Below, in pieces: positions 40,501 through 49,015 of a stretch of DNA of 64,000 nt. The notes under the pieces were generated by a model that was not told the DNA's origin, did not search any database, and saw only the letters and a list, made by a program, of their open reading frames with translations. This DNA comes from Saccharomycopsis crataegensis (Eukaryota > Ascomycota > Saccharomycetes > Ascoideales > Saccharomycopsidaceae): the NCBI RefSeq assembly GCF_037102585.1, contig NW_027043830.1, positions 1 through 64,000 of the forward strand, read 5' to 3'. The position numbers and the translations under genes were made by a program. Position 1 is the first letter of the stretch, and the number at the start of each line of letters is the position of its first letter.

Positions 40501-40979
40501 CGAAGGTGAATAGAAAACGCTCCGATGTGGAGTATAAGGAAGGAGAATATGTGTTATTACACCGCCACGCGTTCAGAACAGCCCGAAGTAGCAAGCAAAA
40601 GTTCTTACCGCCATTCCAAGGTCCGTATAAAATCGTCAAGGTACTAAATAACACCGCCTTCCAAATCCAAGTATCAAGCAGGAAGATAATTACTACCAAT
40701 ATACAATGGGTGAGGAAATATCACGCTATCCACATGATACTACCAGAAGTGGAAAGCGACCCGTGGTACAAGGAAAACATATCGGAAATCCAAATGATTG
40801 TTGATCTCGAAAAGGACTACGCCCTTGTCATGTACCCAGGGAAGGCAGACCCAGTACCTGTCCCCGAAACTTGGATCCGTTTAATTCCCCATGAGAAACG
40901 GATTACACTCCTCGACGAGCTTGATGACTTTTTGGCTAATAATAATGATCGAGACGACTCATTCTCCGAGGGGGGATAA
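37509..40979 (+). CDS. Pol of Ty3-like family G2
   Basis: About 1156 residues. Protease (LLDCGATANYI) is followed by RT (LCVDYRGLNE, LDLVSGYHQI, MPFGLTNAPATFQ, VYLDDVLIFS), RNase H (TTDASGFTLG, YFSKGL, EKELLAI, TDHHSL), the integrase zinc finger (CDICTK), SDRDPLF, GHPETDGQTERLNR and a C-terminal region without a chromodomain. Domain order is Ty3/gypsy. No ATG is needed, because Pol is expected as a fusion with Gag. YF-TCG-KGL is the Ser reference for the CTG argument. Looks whole. Confidence 0.93.
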   Translation: MVSRHNPEPVVLASITTTADPLNLPLITMNVKVGSINVTALLDCGATANYIKKSTMEKLGLQEIPLKRSRRVFDAFGKPHERLAYWSNVDMCISRNTCQIDYNFRGFVTQNVDQEVILGLPFFIQFYQELLPLFQEIKENKNQTNNLLTLNLLSAEETNRLLKSKSTDCYLALVKMVADDHVTNEQERVRTTKEEEIFKQYADVFQLKLPEGGSNFTGVKHEIHVLSDSKAPFKAPYRLSPQDRAELKTQINELLRQKLIFPVASPYGAPVLFVKKKDGTKRLCVDYRGLNEITIKSRFPLPRIDDLLDLIKNAKIFSKLDLVSGYHQIAISPADRHKTAMVTPFGQYGWNCMPFGLTNAPATFQLAMNELLLPLEEFCVVYLDDVLIFSTSEAEHHKHIDAVISTLQKAGLIISKRKSEFFLAKVSFLGYQIDAAGVHVEPGKIEAIQRFTVSTPEEAHSFIGLASYYRRFIEHFAELARPVHQYVNGKIEYSDEVKNAVGELKRKLISAPVLMNFDSTKPLRVTTDASGFTLGAVLEHVAPNGKTEGVVAYFSKGLIGAQLRYPVREKELLAIIESLKKLRHYLVAPFEVVTDHHSLTYLNSAKNEGNQRLLRWQDFIADFNFTVKYRPGVTNKAADALSRMKINAMIIDSVGEDEYKADAYFSELWKVLDGELECPKELKSIIQRYQFAELAGRRQIIYQMTPMDKPRLCVPGGKTRYRLLQGVHTAEAALHMGTTKMLYQLQESGFYWPKMLKTIALFVKKCDICTKVKPTNRRPEGMLQTPTIPAQRWSNLTMDFITGFTPSRGFDSIFVVVDRLTKRAVFVPHKKTDDAEAVANLFMDYVVRDHGLPMSIISDRDPLFISHMWKTLTKMLGVSQDLSTTGHPETDGQTERLNRVLVQLMRTLAASHATEWSKYLGMAQFAYNSQYQLAIRTTPFFADLGYHPRYWQIIHDIPLATAIGDDSMIGGYEFVHRQERILESIQVQLADTQKETTAKVNRKRSDVEYKEGEYVLLHRHAFRTARSSKQKFLPPFQGPYKIVKVLNNTAFQIQVSSRKIITTNIQWVRKYHAIHMILPEVESDPWYKENISEIQMIVDLEKDYALVMYPGKADPVPVPETWIRLIPHEKRITLLDELDDFLANNNDRDDSFSEGG

Positions 40980-41309
40980 TGTTATATTATTGGATCATGG
41001 TTGGGTTGAGTCCTGGTTACCAACGGTATGGTACCATACGAAACCATGATCTGCATTACCTCATCAAGGTATTACCTTATGTCCCACAGCTTATCTCTTA
41101 TCCTTGTCGTACCTCCTTATGTTTTAGTCTTTTATTCCGAGAACGGGTCCAACACCCCATTATTAGTTTCAATCATTTTATTTATTTAAGGATTCAACAT
41201 TCCTCTTATTTTCACCTTTATTTAGTTTAGAAAAAGGATCATCTTTGTGATCACCTAATTTGAATCTTCTTGGTCGAGAACAATCATCGACAAGAAGCAG
41301 AGTGTAACA
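40980..41309 (+). repeat. 3' LTR of G2
   Basis: 330 bp, uninterrupted at CCAACGGTATGG, the position where other G2 LTRs received LINEs. It ends 13 bp before tRNA-Pro. Confidence 0.93.
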
Positions 41310-41322
41310 CAATATCAACATC

Positions 41323-41436
41323 GGCCGCGTGGTCTAGTGGTATGATTCTCGCTTTGGGTTGCGAACTTGAGATTTAACTTGAGTACACTTATCATAAGTA
41401 TGCGAGAGGTCCAGGGTTCAATTCCCTGCTCGGCCC
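41323..41436 (+). tRNA. tRNA-Pro (TGG) with intron
   Basis: The anticodon stem CTCGC/GCGAG encloses TTTGGG then an intron of about 42 nt (41359-41400). T arm CAGGGTTCAATTCCCTG; acceptor GGCCGCG pairs with CTCGGCC with one mismatch. It resembles the intron-bearing tRNA-Pro of Saccharomyces. Confidence 0.94.
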
Positions 41437-41503
41437 ATTTCTTCTGTTGATTGTTTAACGGGGAGTTAATTTTTTTTTTATGGATGTCAAATCCCACTCA
41501 AAC

Positions 41504-42029
41504 TGTTAGAATCTTGTATTTGTAAATCTAGATGTGTACTTAGCGTAAACTATAAATAAGGAAAATTTTTAACGAAGTCAGCTTTAAAAAGACCTTAGCC
41601 GATACAGAAGAGGGTACCCAATGTTGAAATGTAGCTCTTAGTACAGTGCAAGCTCCAATAGTTTGATTTTGTCTATCACTTAACTTAAGGGTACTTTATG
41701 TGATTTTGTGCACTATGGTGGAGTAATGTTTTTCCAACAAGAAAAACGCCGGACACCTATGTACAATAATTACCGCTTCTGGTGAAAGTGCGCTCTGGTG
41801 ACACTTTTCCGAGATCCTACAATCAAGGGGTCTGTAGGTCATATACTAGGAACCAGATCATTAGATCTCTACTAATAAATATTATAGTCGTTGCTATCAA
41901 GATTATATTTACAGCCATTATTGGTTTAAGGTTGCTAGGTGTCGTGCTGTTTGTTCTTACTACTGTCCTTATATTTAACTTTATTATCTAAAGTGTTTGT
42001 CATTATACGTGAGTGCGTTTGTTTCGTCT
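41504..42029 (+). repeat. Repeat family D, copy 3
   Basis: Starts TGTTAGAATC, the expected left end, and is the longest copy. It is cut at 42029 by a reverse LTR A before its right end. A 60-bp or so segment near 41701-41765 is absent from copy 1. Confidence 0.6.
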
Positions 42030-42431
42030 TGTTGAAGTTTTGTAACCCTAGTTACAGTAGTCATTACCAATAACAAATACTTTCAAATTGTCCTTGTTAT
42101 TATTCTTATTCTTCTTAACTAACTAACTACTTAAATGACAAAATATAAACTCAAACTATGGGGAGAGGCCCCATATTTATAATAAGACCAATATATATGA
42201 TTTGTAATCATACATCCATCTAGAACATTCTAGATGATTAATCACATGCACAATGACTAATTATTAGGCTGAGTCATAATCACATGCAGATTATATATTG
42301 CTCAGCCATGGTAAATAAACCGTCTTATCCGAGACTCGAACCCGGGATCTATTCAACACATTGATACCCGTGTTAACCGTTGAGCCATCTGTACAAAACC
42401 CAATATATGTTTTTGGATTGTCAACTCAACA
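42030..42431 (-). repeat. Solo LTR A, inverted
   Basis: Full length (402 bp), with tRNA-like A and B boxes and the heat-shock-element-like palindrome. Flanks differ (CGTCT versus TTCAC), pointing to recombination between elements at different sites. Confidence 0.9.
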
Positions 42432-43513
42432 TTCACTGTCGTTTCCAAGCTGTTGGATTCTTTTTTAAGCCTAGATATATATGAAGTGATTAATTTGATG
42501 TCTTGGTTTGTGACCTTTGTTTCAGATGTAGTTTCATTTTCATTCGCTTTGATGGCATCCAAGTTGTTTGAAACGTTGACTGAAAGGTCCTTTAGCCTTA
42601 AACCCAAAGTGTCTGATTCCTTTTTGATATCAGTAATCTGTGATTTGATTGATTTAATATCTTGGGTGGTGTCATTCATAGTTGATGAATTTTTATGTTC
42701 ATTCACTTTCATTGTCACCATGCATTCTTTAACTTCATCAGATAGTTTCTCAATTCTAATTGCGTGGTTCAAAGTATCTTGGTGTCTAAAGTCATTTTCA
42801 GTCTTAATGTTTTTTATGAACAAGCCATTTTTTTCAAGATTTGTTGAAAATTTGTTGATCTTGGATTGGAATTCTGAGTTGATCATCTCCACTTGGTTGG
42901 TTTTCTCAGCCAATTTTGTAGCTTGTAGTTCAAGAGAGGTCATTTTAGCAGACATTTCAGAGTTTGCGGAAACTATTGTGGCATGTTTGTTATCCATATC
43001 CTTGGTGTTATTCATCATGGATTCGTTCAATTCATTGACTTTAGTCATCACCTCTTCATTTCTTGTTTCAAGATCATCCTTCATTAACTTCATTTTATCA
43101 TTTTGGTCCTTTACATACTTCTCCGTAGATTTGGATATCCTGCTGTCAAACTTTGGTTCCAAGTTTTCGAAAACCATTGGGGTCAATTTCGAGACCATGA
43201 AGGCAAGGTCGAGTTCATTTTTCATCTCTTGATCTTCTGTCTCACTAAAATCTGCATGATCAAGGTTTGTCGGACGCATGTCTTTTGATGATAAATCTGA
43301 TTGTACTTTGGAAACAGACTCTTTCATTTTCCCTAAGTCTGTTTCAATATTAACAATCTTGTTATCTAATTCCTGAATAGCAATATCTGGAGTGGTGAAT
43401 CCACCATCGCTTAAAGGAATAGAAATACTCGAGTCAATGGTCTGTTTAATTTCATTGCATTCGGCTGCGCATTTAGCGTCAACGTTGGCGATCTTCTCAT
43501 GTATTGTCTGCAT
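42432..43513 (-). CDS. Orphan coiled-coil protein fragment, origin unknown
   Basis: About 360 residues from MQTIHEKIANVDAKC, ending at the LTR A border, rich in Glu, Lys, Asp and Asn with heptad-like hydrophobic spacing and very few aromatic residues, predicting long coiled coils. No enzyme motif, signal peptide or knuckle. Both ends are cut by LTR sequence (LTR A at 42431 and a G2 LTR tail at about 43537). It could be the coiled-coil part of a LINE ORF1 or a piece of a host structural gene; I cannot tell. The antisense frame at 42453-43232 is also open but looks like a shadow. Confidence 0.5.
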
Positions 43514-43536
43514 TATGCTTGCATTATCCGCAGCTG

Positions 43537-43588
43537 TTTTGAATCTTCTTGGTCGAGAACAATCATCGACAAGAAGCGGAGTGTAACA
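43537..43588 (+). repeat. G2 LTR 3' fragment
   Basis: TTTGAATCTTCTTGG to GTGTAACA, the last 50 bp or so of a G2 LTR joined to the orphan ORF. Confidence 0.8.
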
Positions 43589-43592
43589 AATA

Positions 43593-43907
43593 TGTTACAA
43601 TCAGTGTGCAAGGGCACACTAGATTCTGGAATCAAGTGGAGATTACAGGCAGTATTTTATATCCAAAGAGACTTGTCCTTCCTAAACTAAATAAAGGTCT
43701 AAACTAAAGGAATGTTGAATCCTTATATAAATGAAATGATTAAAACTAATAATGGGGTGTTGGACCCCTTCCCGGAATAAAGGACTAAAAGATAAGGGGT
43801 GGAACATAAGGTGATACCTCGATGAGGTAATGCCGATCATGGGTTCCGTATGGTACCATACCGATGGTAACCAGGACACAACCTAACCATGATCCCATAA
43901 TATAACA
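43593..43907 (-). repeat. Solo G2b LTR, inverted
   Basis: About 315 bp from TGTTACAATCAG to AATATAACA. The U5-side end differs from G2 and holds a GTGTGC-AAGG-GCACAC hairpin. It lay 13 bp upstream of initiator tRNA-Met before G1 inserted between them. Confidence 0.82.
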
Positions 43908-43915
43908 CAATAATC

Positions 43916-46900
43916 TGTTATATTACGATGCGACTATACTAGATGTAGTTAGTCACGGGTTAGGATTGATTTAGTAATACTCTCTGAAGAACCAGAGATC
44001 ATATATATTGAAAACTTTTCATAATCGACGACTATAATTATATACTAATGGTTATGAGCTTATGGTTATGAGCACGTGTATCATTGCCTATAACCAATAG
44101 CTCAAACCATACTACAACAATTCCCCCCGTCAAGATCTTCTATTCAAACTTTGAAAGGAACGACCCAACAACGGTTTTCTACAGATAGGAATACTAGAAG
44201 AACCATAGAAGTCCTTAATGGACTCATAGAGGTTCTTCTGTAAACCCAGTGGAACACTATCCACAAAAACATCAACCGGGACCGTAAAGCAATGACCAGG
44301 ACGAGCCATCCGAAAGGTAACATCAAAAGACCTAGTGTCAGGATCATATCCTAAAATACCATTAACCTCAGAAGCTCTAGCTTTAAATTCATTAACAGTC
44401 CGGGGAAGATCAATAAAAGCAGCTTCAGGCACCGAATAAGGACGTAAAAACCTCGCATTAATCACCCTTGATTTAAGGTTTAATATCGGTAAATCAATTT
44501 CAAAACTATTCTTGTTAATAACCTTGACTACTTTAAAAGGACCAAAATACACATCAGTCACTTTTTTGTATCGAGTACTATTCGTGTACGCTTCGCGATG
44601 CACAAGCACGTACTGACCAACTGTATAATCATCAAAGCTTGCTCCTGCATTGGCACTTATATTCATCCGGTGCTGATACAGGGATAATTGTTCTGAAACG
44701 GCCCAATGAATTGCCCTCAATCTCTTCCCCCACTCACTAATCAGGTGATGAGCAATATCAACAACTTGAGGTTCAGACAATTGAAGCAACGGTTGGCGAC
44801 CAAAAACCGCTTGGAAAGGCGAAATACCGGTAGCCGAGTGAATAGATGAATTGATAGCAGTCTGAGCCACAGCCAAATAACTCAACCAATCACCTTTATT
44901 TTCAGAAACAAAAGTACGAAGGAGCTGTACTACCTTCTTGTTAGCGGCTTCTGCCACACCATTTCCACGAGGGTTGTTAGCAGCCGTGAGATGATACTTA
45001 AATCCCATAATCTTCGAAATATCCTTGGCAATGCTATTAGCCCAACGAATATCACGATCAGAGCGAATAAAACACGGAATACCATAATACACAAATACAT
45101 TATGGAACAACACCTTAGCAACACCCATTGTATCAATCTGTTTGTTGCATCCAATAAAAATAGAAAATTTCGAAAAATCATCAACAACGGTAAGGATAGC
45201 ATCACATCCTCCACATTCCGGCAATCCAGTAATCATATCAATCAGAATTCTTTGGAAAGTGAATCCTGGAGGATCAACAGCCATAATAGGATGGGAATGG
45301 TGTTGGCGTATTTTTGTTCTCAAACAAGTATCACATCCACCAACTACTGCAGTGACAATCTTCATAAGATTTCGCATATAAAACTTAGAAGATAGCCCGA
45401 GGTATAATTGAGTTATCCCGGCATGCATTCTGCCATGCTCATACTCAATTAACCTACGGGCCCGCAGCGCCCCAACAACCCGGCGCCACGGAGATTGATT
45501 GGTACGTCCAAACAATTTACCATCAATCAATTTAAAATTCTTCAAAATACCCTGACTCACATCGAGTCTATCACCATTAACATCTTCTTCATCAATTCTC
45601 GTTTCTGCGACATCGCTGGCATTATCACTTGCTTTATTATCCTTGTCCTCAATTAACCTTAAACTGTTACTAATCTCCGCAAAATACTCATCCGATTCAA
45701 TCGAAGCCTTGATTTCTGCTTCAGTTAAATTAACTGCAGGGATTACCGATTCCAAAGCCCCCACATAACGAGAGAGGTAATCAGCTAACTCATTTGTTGT
45801 ACCCTTGACATATTCTAACACAATATCAAACTCAGCGAGTTTAGTAATCCATCTTTTAACCCTGTCATTTTCAGCTTCCTTATTTCCTTTAAGCAACACA
45901 GACAAGGATTGGTGATCAGTCTTTACCACAATTCTATGACCAAATATCAAATGGGCCGTCTTGTCTAATAAGTAGACAACGGCTAAAAGTTCTTTATCTC
46001 TAATTGGATAATTCTTTTCGTGGATTGAAAGGCTCCGCAGGTAATAACCAACAATTTGCAGCTCATCGGACCCAGGGATTAACTGTTTCAATACCCCCCC
46101 AATTGCAATTCCTGAAGCATCAGACTCAATTACAAATACAGTAGCGGGATCAGTCGAAAGTGGAACACTTAGTACCTTGGTTTCCAACAAGGCTTGCTTC
46201 AAAGAAGCGAACCTTTTGGAAACTGTCTCCATATCCCATTCGAGATTTTTGGAGACAAATTGGTAAAGTTCAACCACTAAGTCCGAATAGCTGGCAACGA
46301 AATGACGGAAATAATTCGTGAATCCAAGAGTTTTCTGCAACTCCTTGGCATTCACAGGGGTCTTCAATTTCCGAATTACTTCCCTAGTATCATCAGGGAT
46401 TTCAACTCCATCCGGACCAATTTCCCAACCAAGAAAGCGAACCTTAGAGCTCATAAAACTGCATTTCAGCCTTTTCAAAAACAACTTGTTCTCCCGACAC
46501 ACATCAAAAAACTGCTTGAGCAAACCCAAATGCTCTTCCCTGTTTGGCGACGCCAAGAGAACATCATCAACATAATTACGGGCAGTTGAAAGGTGTGATA
46601 TTTTCTTGGCTAAGTATGATTGTAGGTGTGAAGGGGCTGATGTGAGTCCGAAGGGTAATCTCAAGTACTCGTACTTGAGCCCTTCAAACTCAAAAGCCGT
46701 GAATCTACTAGAATTCTCATCGAGGGTAAGTTGATGAAAGCCTTCCGTTAAATCCACGGTTGAGAACACCTTATTGGCCAGAAAGATCTGGATCAATTCA
46801 TCGTAACTGGGAAGGTTCTGATTAAACCTTTTCAATAAAAGGTTGATTTGACGAAAATCAATAACCAAACGAATCTCCCCAGTCTTCTTCTTGACAACTA

Positions 46901-48895
46901 GAAAAGGTGAAGAATAAGGCGAGTTAGAGGGTTGAATAAGTTTAGAATCAACCATACGCCTAATATGATTTCTAACCTCATGCAAAAGAGCAATCTTAAC
47001 CTTCGGAATATACGGGGTCGTTGGAACTTCTTCCGACATCGGTTCAAGCCTGATATTATCTGCCCCCCGAGACTCAACAACTTGATTAATCCCAAGCTTC
47101 TCCGCAAAAATATCCGCATAATCAAACAACAATTTCTCTAATCTAGGATCGTCTATCTCAACAGGATCCAGGCTAAGAGCAGCCATAGCACTAATACTTT
47201 CAATAGATTTCTCATCCAAATCGTCCACCCCCACATCTCCCACAGTAAGATTAGCAAAATCAATAAGATGGGCATATTCTCTAATGAATGGAAGCCCCAC
47301 AATAACAGTAGGTGAAACAATCGGGTGCACATAACAACGGATCTTCACAACAGTATGGTTAAATGTAACAGGGATAATCACATACCTGTCTACCGCATCA
47401 TACTGATTAGTTGCAGTCTTGATTGTTCTTGGGCTAATCCTAGTAAGATCGGCACTATCATAACCGAGCTTAGGCAAAATCGACGGATTCACAAAACTGT
47501 AACTCGCCCCAGAGTCAATAAGAGCTTTGGTAACAAACCCAGCAGGTCCCATAGTAACAGGAACCTTGAAAGCAACAACATCCTCATACGGAACTGCATG
47601 GTCCTCCTCTTGGACGCAATCCATAAGGTGAGCCAAACGAGCACCAGACCCACCACCACCACGGCGAGGGCAGTCCATGCTCTGATGTCCGTGTCCTTTA
47701 CACTGGAAACAATTTCCAAGAATAAGCAACAGCCTCACCTCCTCCTGGGTGAGATTAAATTTCTTGCAGAGGGCGGCAATCTTACCACTAGACTTGCGAG
47801 GGTATGAGTTTCCCCGAGAACTTGGTACTGATTGCAAAGCATCCAATTCCATAGGCATCGGACCACCTCTATCCATAGGCGAAAACGTAGACGGCATAGG
47901 GATAGTCAGAGTATGGATGGTTCTTTCAGTAAGATCATTAATACTAAGTGCATGAGAAATCACATCATCTAATTTCTCATAAATGCGTCCTGCATCTGCA
48001 ATGTGCTTCTGCAAACGCGGGTCCAAGGAATCGATAAAACGATTAATTTTTGAACGTTCTGACCAATCTGGAATGTACACAACATTCGCTTGAAACTCAG
48101 CAACGTGGGACAGAAGCGCTTTTCCTTTTTGCGCAATTGTCCACAATGTTCTTTCCAAAATGTCAACCATATCAACTCTAGAAAAGTGCGCAAGCACTTG
48201 AGCCTTAAAGGCTCTATAAGAGATATCTGACGGCAAGGAGTCAGAGAAAGAAGAAAAACTTCTAAAAGTATCTTGAGCCACGTTTCTCACGATAAAACTC
48301 ATCTTATACTTGTCATTCCAATTAAGTGGCATCTGGTGTTCTGCATACTGGAAGAAGTCATGCAATGCCATGGGAGTGCGGGCAAGCATCCCTGTACTAA
48401 ACGGCTTTCCGTTAAACTTGACCTCCATAGGGTCTAACACGCGACCGGCCTTCTCTTTACCGTGAAGCATTTCAACGAGCTCCATGAGCAACAGACGATT
48501 AGAATCGTCCAACGGTCCACCCGGCATACTCATCTCGTTTTCTTCGCCTGAATAATTATCTTCTTCGTCTGAGCTAGGGCTTAAACCAAATACAGTCATA
48601 CACTAGGATAACCAAGCTATGCTATTAAACGACAACAGAAGTTTATAATCAGTGGAGTCTGTAAAACTAAAAACCTAGTGGTGCTACCAATTGTTATATT
48701 ACGATGCGACTATACTAGATGTAGTTAGTCACGGGTTAGGATTGATTTAGTAATACTCTCTGAAGAACCAGAGATCATATATATTGAAAACTTTTCATAA
48801 TCGACGACTATAATTATATACTAATGGTTATGAGCTTATGGTTATGAGCACGTGTATCATTGCCTATAACCAATAGCTCAAACCATACTACAACA
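43916..48895 (-). mobile_element. Ty3-like family G1, copy 3, looks whole
   Basis: 4980 bp with identical-looking 204-bp LTRs (43916-44119 and 48692-48895) and a perfect duplication TAATC (43911-43915 and 48896-48900). It ends 10 bp upstream of initiator tRNA-Met, whose product is its own predicted primer. Confidence 0.96.
44130..48599 (-). CDS. Gag-Pol of Ty3-like G1 copy 3
   Basis: 1489 residues in one frame with the same domain order as copy 2 and only a few differences (for example LTEG for LTKG in RT and a Val for Ala change in integrase). All protease, RT, RNase H and integrase motifs are present. Near identity with the copies at 1-4212 and 29683-34152 shows recent activity of the family. 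Confidence 0.95.
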   Translation of the reverse strand: MTVFGLSPSSDEEDNYSGEENEMSMPGGPLDDSNRLLLMELVEMLHGKEKAGRVLDPMEVKFNGKPFSTGMLARTPMALHDFFQYAEHQMPLNWNDKYKMSFIVRNVAQDTFRSFSSFSDSLPSDISYRAFKAQVLAHFSRVDMVDILERTLWTIAQKGKALLSHVAEFQANVVYIPDWSERSKINRFIDSLDPRLQKHIADAGRIYEKLDDVISHALSINDLTERTIHTLTIPMPSTFSPMDRGGPMPMELDALQSVPSSRGNSYPRKSSGKIAALCKKFNLTQEEVRLLLILGNCFQCKGHGHQSMDCPRRGGGGSGARLAHLMDCVQEEDHAVPYEDVVAFKVPVTMGPAGFVTKALIDSGASYSFVNPSILPKLGYDSADLTRISPRTIKTATNQYDAVDRYVIIPVTFNHTVVKIRCYVHPIVSPTVIVGLPFIREYAHLIDFANLTVGDVGVDDLDEKSIESISAMAALSLDPVEIDDPRLEKLLFDYADIFAEKLGINQVVESRGADNIRLEPMSEEVPTTPYIPKVKIALLHEVRNHIRRMVDSKLIQPSNSPYSSPFLVVKKKTGEIRLVIDFRQINLLLKRFNQNLPSYDELIQIFLANKVFSTVDLTEGFHQLTLDENSSRFTAFEFEGLKYEYLRLPFGLTSAPSHLQSYLAKKISHLSTARNYVDDVLLASPNREEHLGLLKQFFDVCRENKLFLKRLKCSFMSSKVRFLGWEIGPDGVEIPDDTREVIRKLKTPVNAKELQKTLGFTNYFRHFVASYSDLVVELYQFVSKNLEWDMETVSKRFASLKQALLETKVLSVPLSTDPATVFVIESDASGIAIGGVLKQLIPGSDELQIVGYYLRSLSIHEKNYPIRDKELLAVVYLLDKTAHLIFGHRIVVKTDHQSLSVLLKGNKEAENDRVKRWITKLAEFDIVLEYVKGTTNELADYLSRYVGALESVIPAVNLTEAEIKASIESDEYFAEISNSLRLIEDKDNKASDNASDVAETRIDEEDVNGDRLDVSQGILKNFKLIDGKLFGRTNQSPWRRVVGALRARRLIEYEHGRMHAGITQLYLGLSSKFYMRNLMKIVTAVVGGCDTCLRTKIRQHHSHPIMAVDPPGFTFQRILIDMITGLPECGGCDAILTVVDDFSKFSIFIGCNKQIDTMGVAKVLFHNVFVYYGIPCFIRSDRDIRWANSIAKDISKIMGFKYHLTAANNPRGNGVAEAANKKVVQLLRTFVSENKGDWLSYLAVAQTAINSSIHSATGISPFQAVFGRQPLLQLSEPQVVDIAHHLISEWGKRLRAIHWAVSEQLSLYQHRMNISANAGASFDDYTVGQYVLVHREAYTNSTRYKKVTDVYFGPFKVVKVINKNSFEIDLPILNLKSRVINARFLRPYSVPEAAFIDLPRTVNEFKARASEVNGILGYDPDTRSFDVTFRMARPGHCFTVPVDVFVDSVPLGLQKNLYESIKDFYGSSSIPICRKPLLGRSFQSLNRRS

Positions 48896-48905
48896 TAATC
48901 CATTC

Positions 48906-48977
48906 AGCGCCATGGCGCAGTGGAAGCGCATTGGGCTCATAACCCAAATGTCCTAGGATCGAAACCTAGTGGTGCTA
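48906..48977 (+). tRNA. Initiator tRNA-Met (CAT)
   Basis: A 72-nt cloverleaf nearly the same as yeast initiator tRNA: AGCGCCA acceptor with A at position 1, GGGCTCATAACCC anticodon arm, GATCGAAAC T loop instead of TTCGA, and a T-run just after the gene. Its 3' end plus CCA complements the primer sites of G1 and G2, and its anticodon arm complements the Ty5-like primer sites. Confidence 0.97.
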
Positions 48978-49015
48978 TTTTTTTCAGTTTATGCCATATT
49001 AAATACAGTGTTTTC

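Larger units (their letters stand above)
35333..41309 (+). mobile_element. Ty3-like family G2, looks whole, with a LINE in its 5' LTR
   Basis: LTRs begin TGTTATATTATTGG and end GTGTAACA or TTGTAACA. The 5' LTR (35333-36672) is split by an L3 LINE at 35380-36386; the 3' LTR is 40980-41309 (330 bp). The primer-binding site (36675-36693) matches initiator tRNA-Met; a GAGGGGGG tract precedes the 3' LTR. Flanks differ (GTTTG versus CAATA), and each LTR abuts a different tRNA gene (Arg and Pro), so the ends come from different insertion sites. Confidence 0.92.

Noticed and set aside
42453-43232. Long open frame antisense to the orphan coiled-coil ORF
   Set aside because: A hydrophobic mirror of a charged heptad protein is expected on the opposite strand; the sense strand has the longer frame and a plausible composition.
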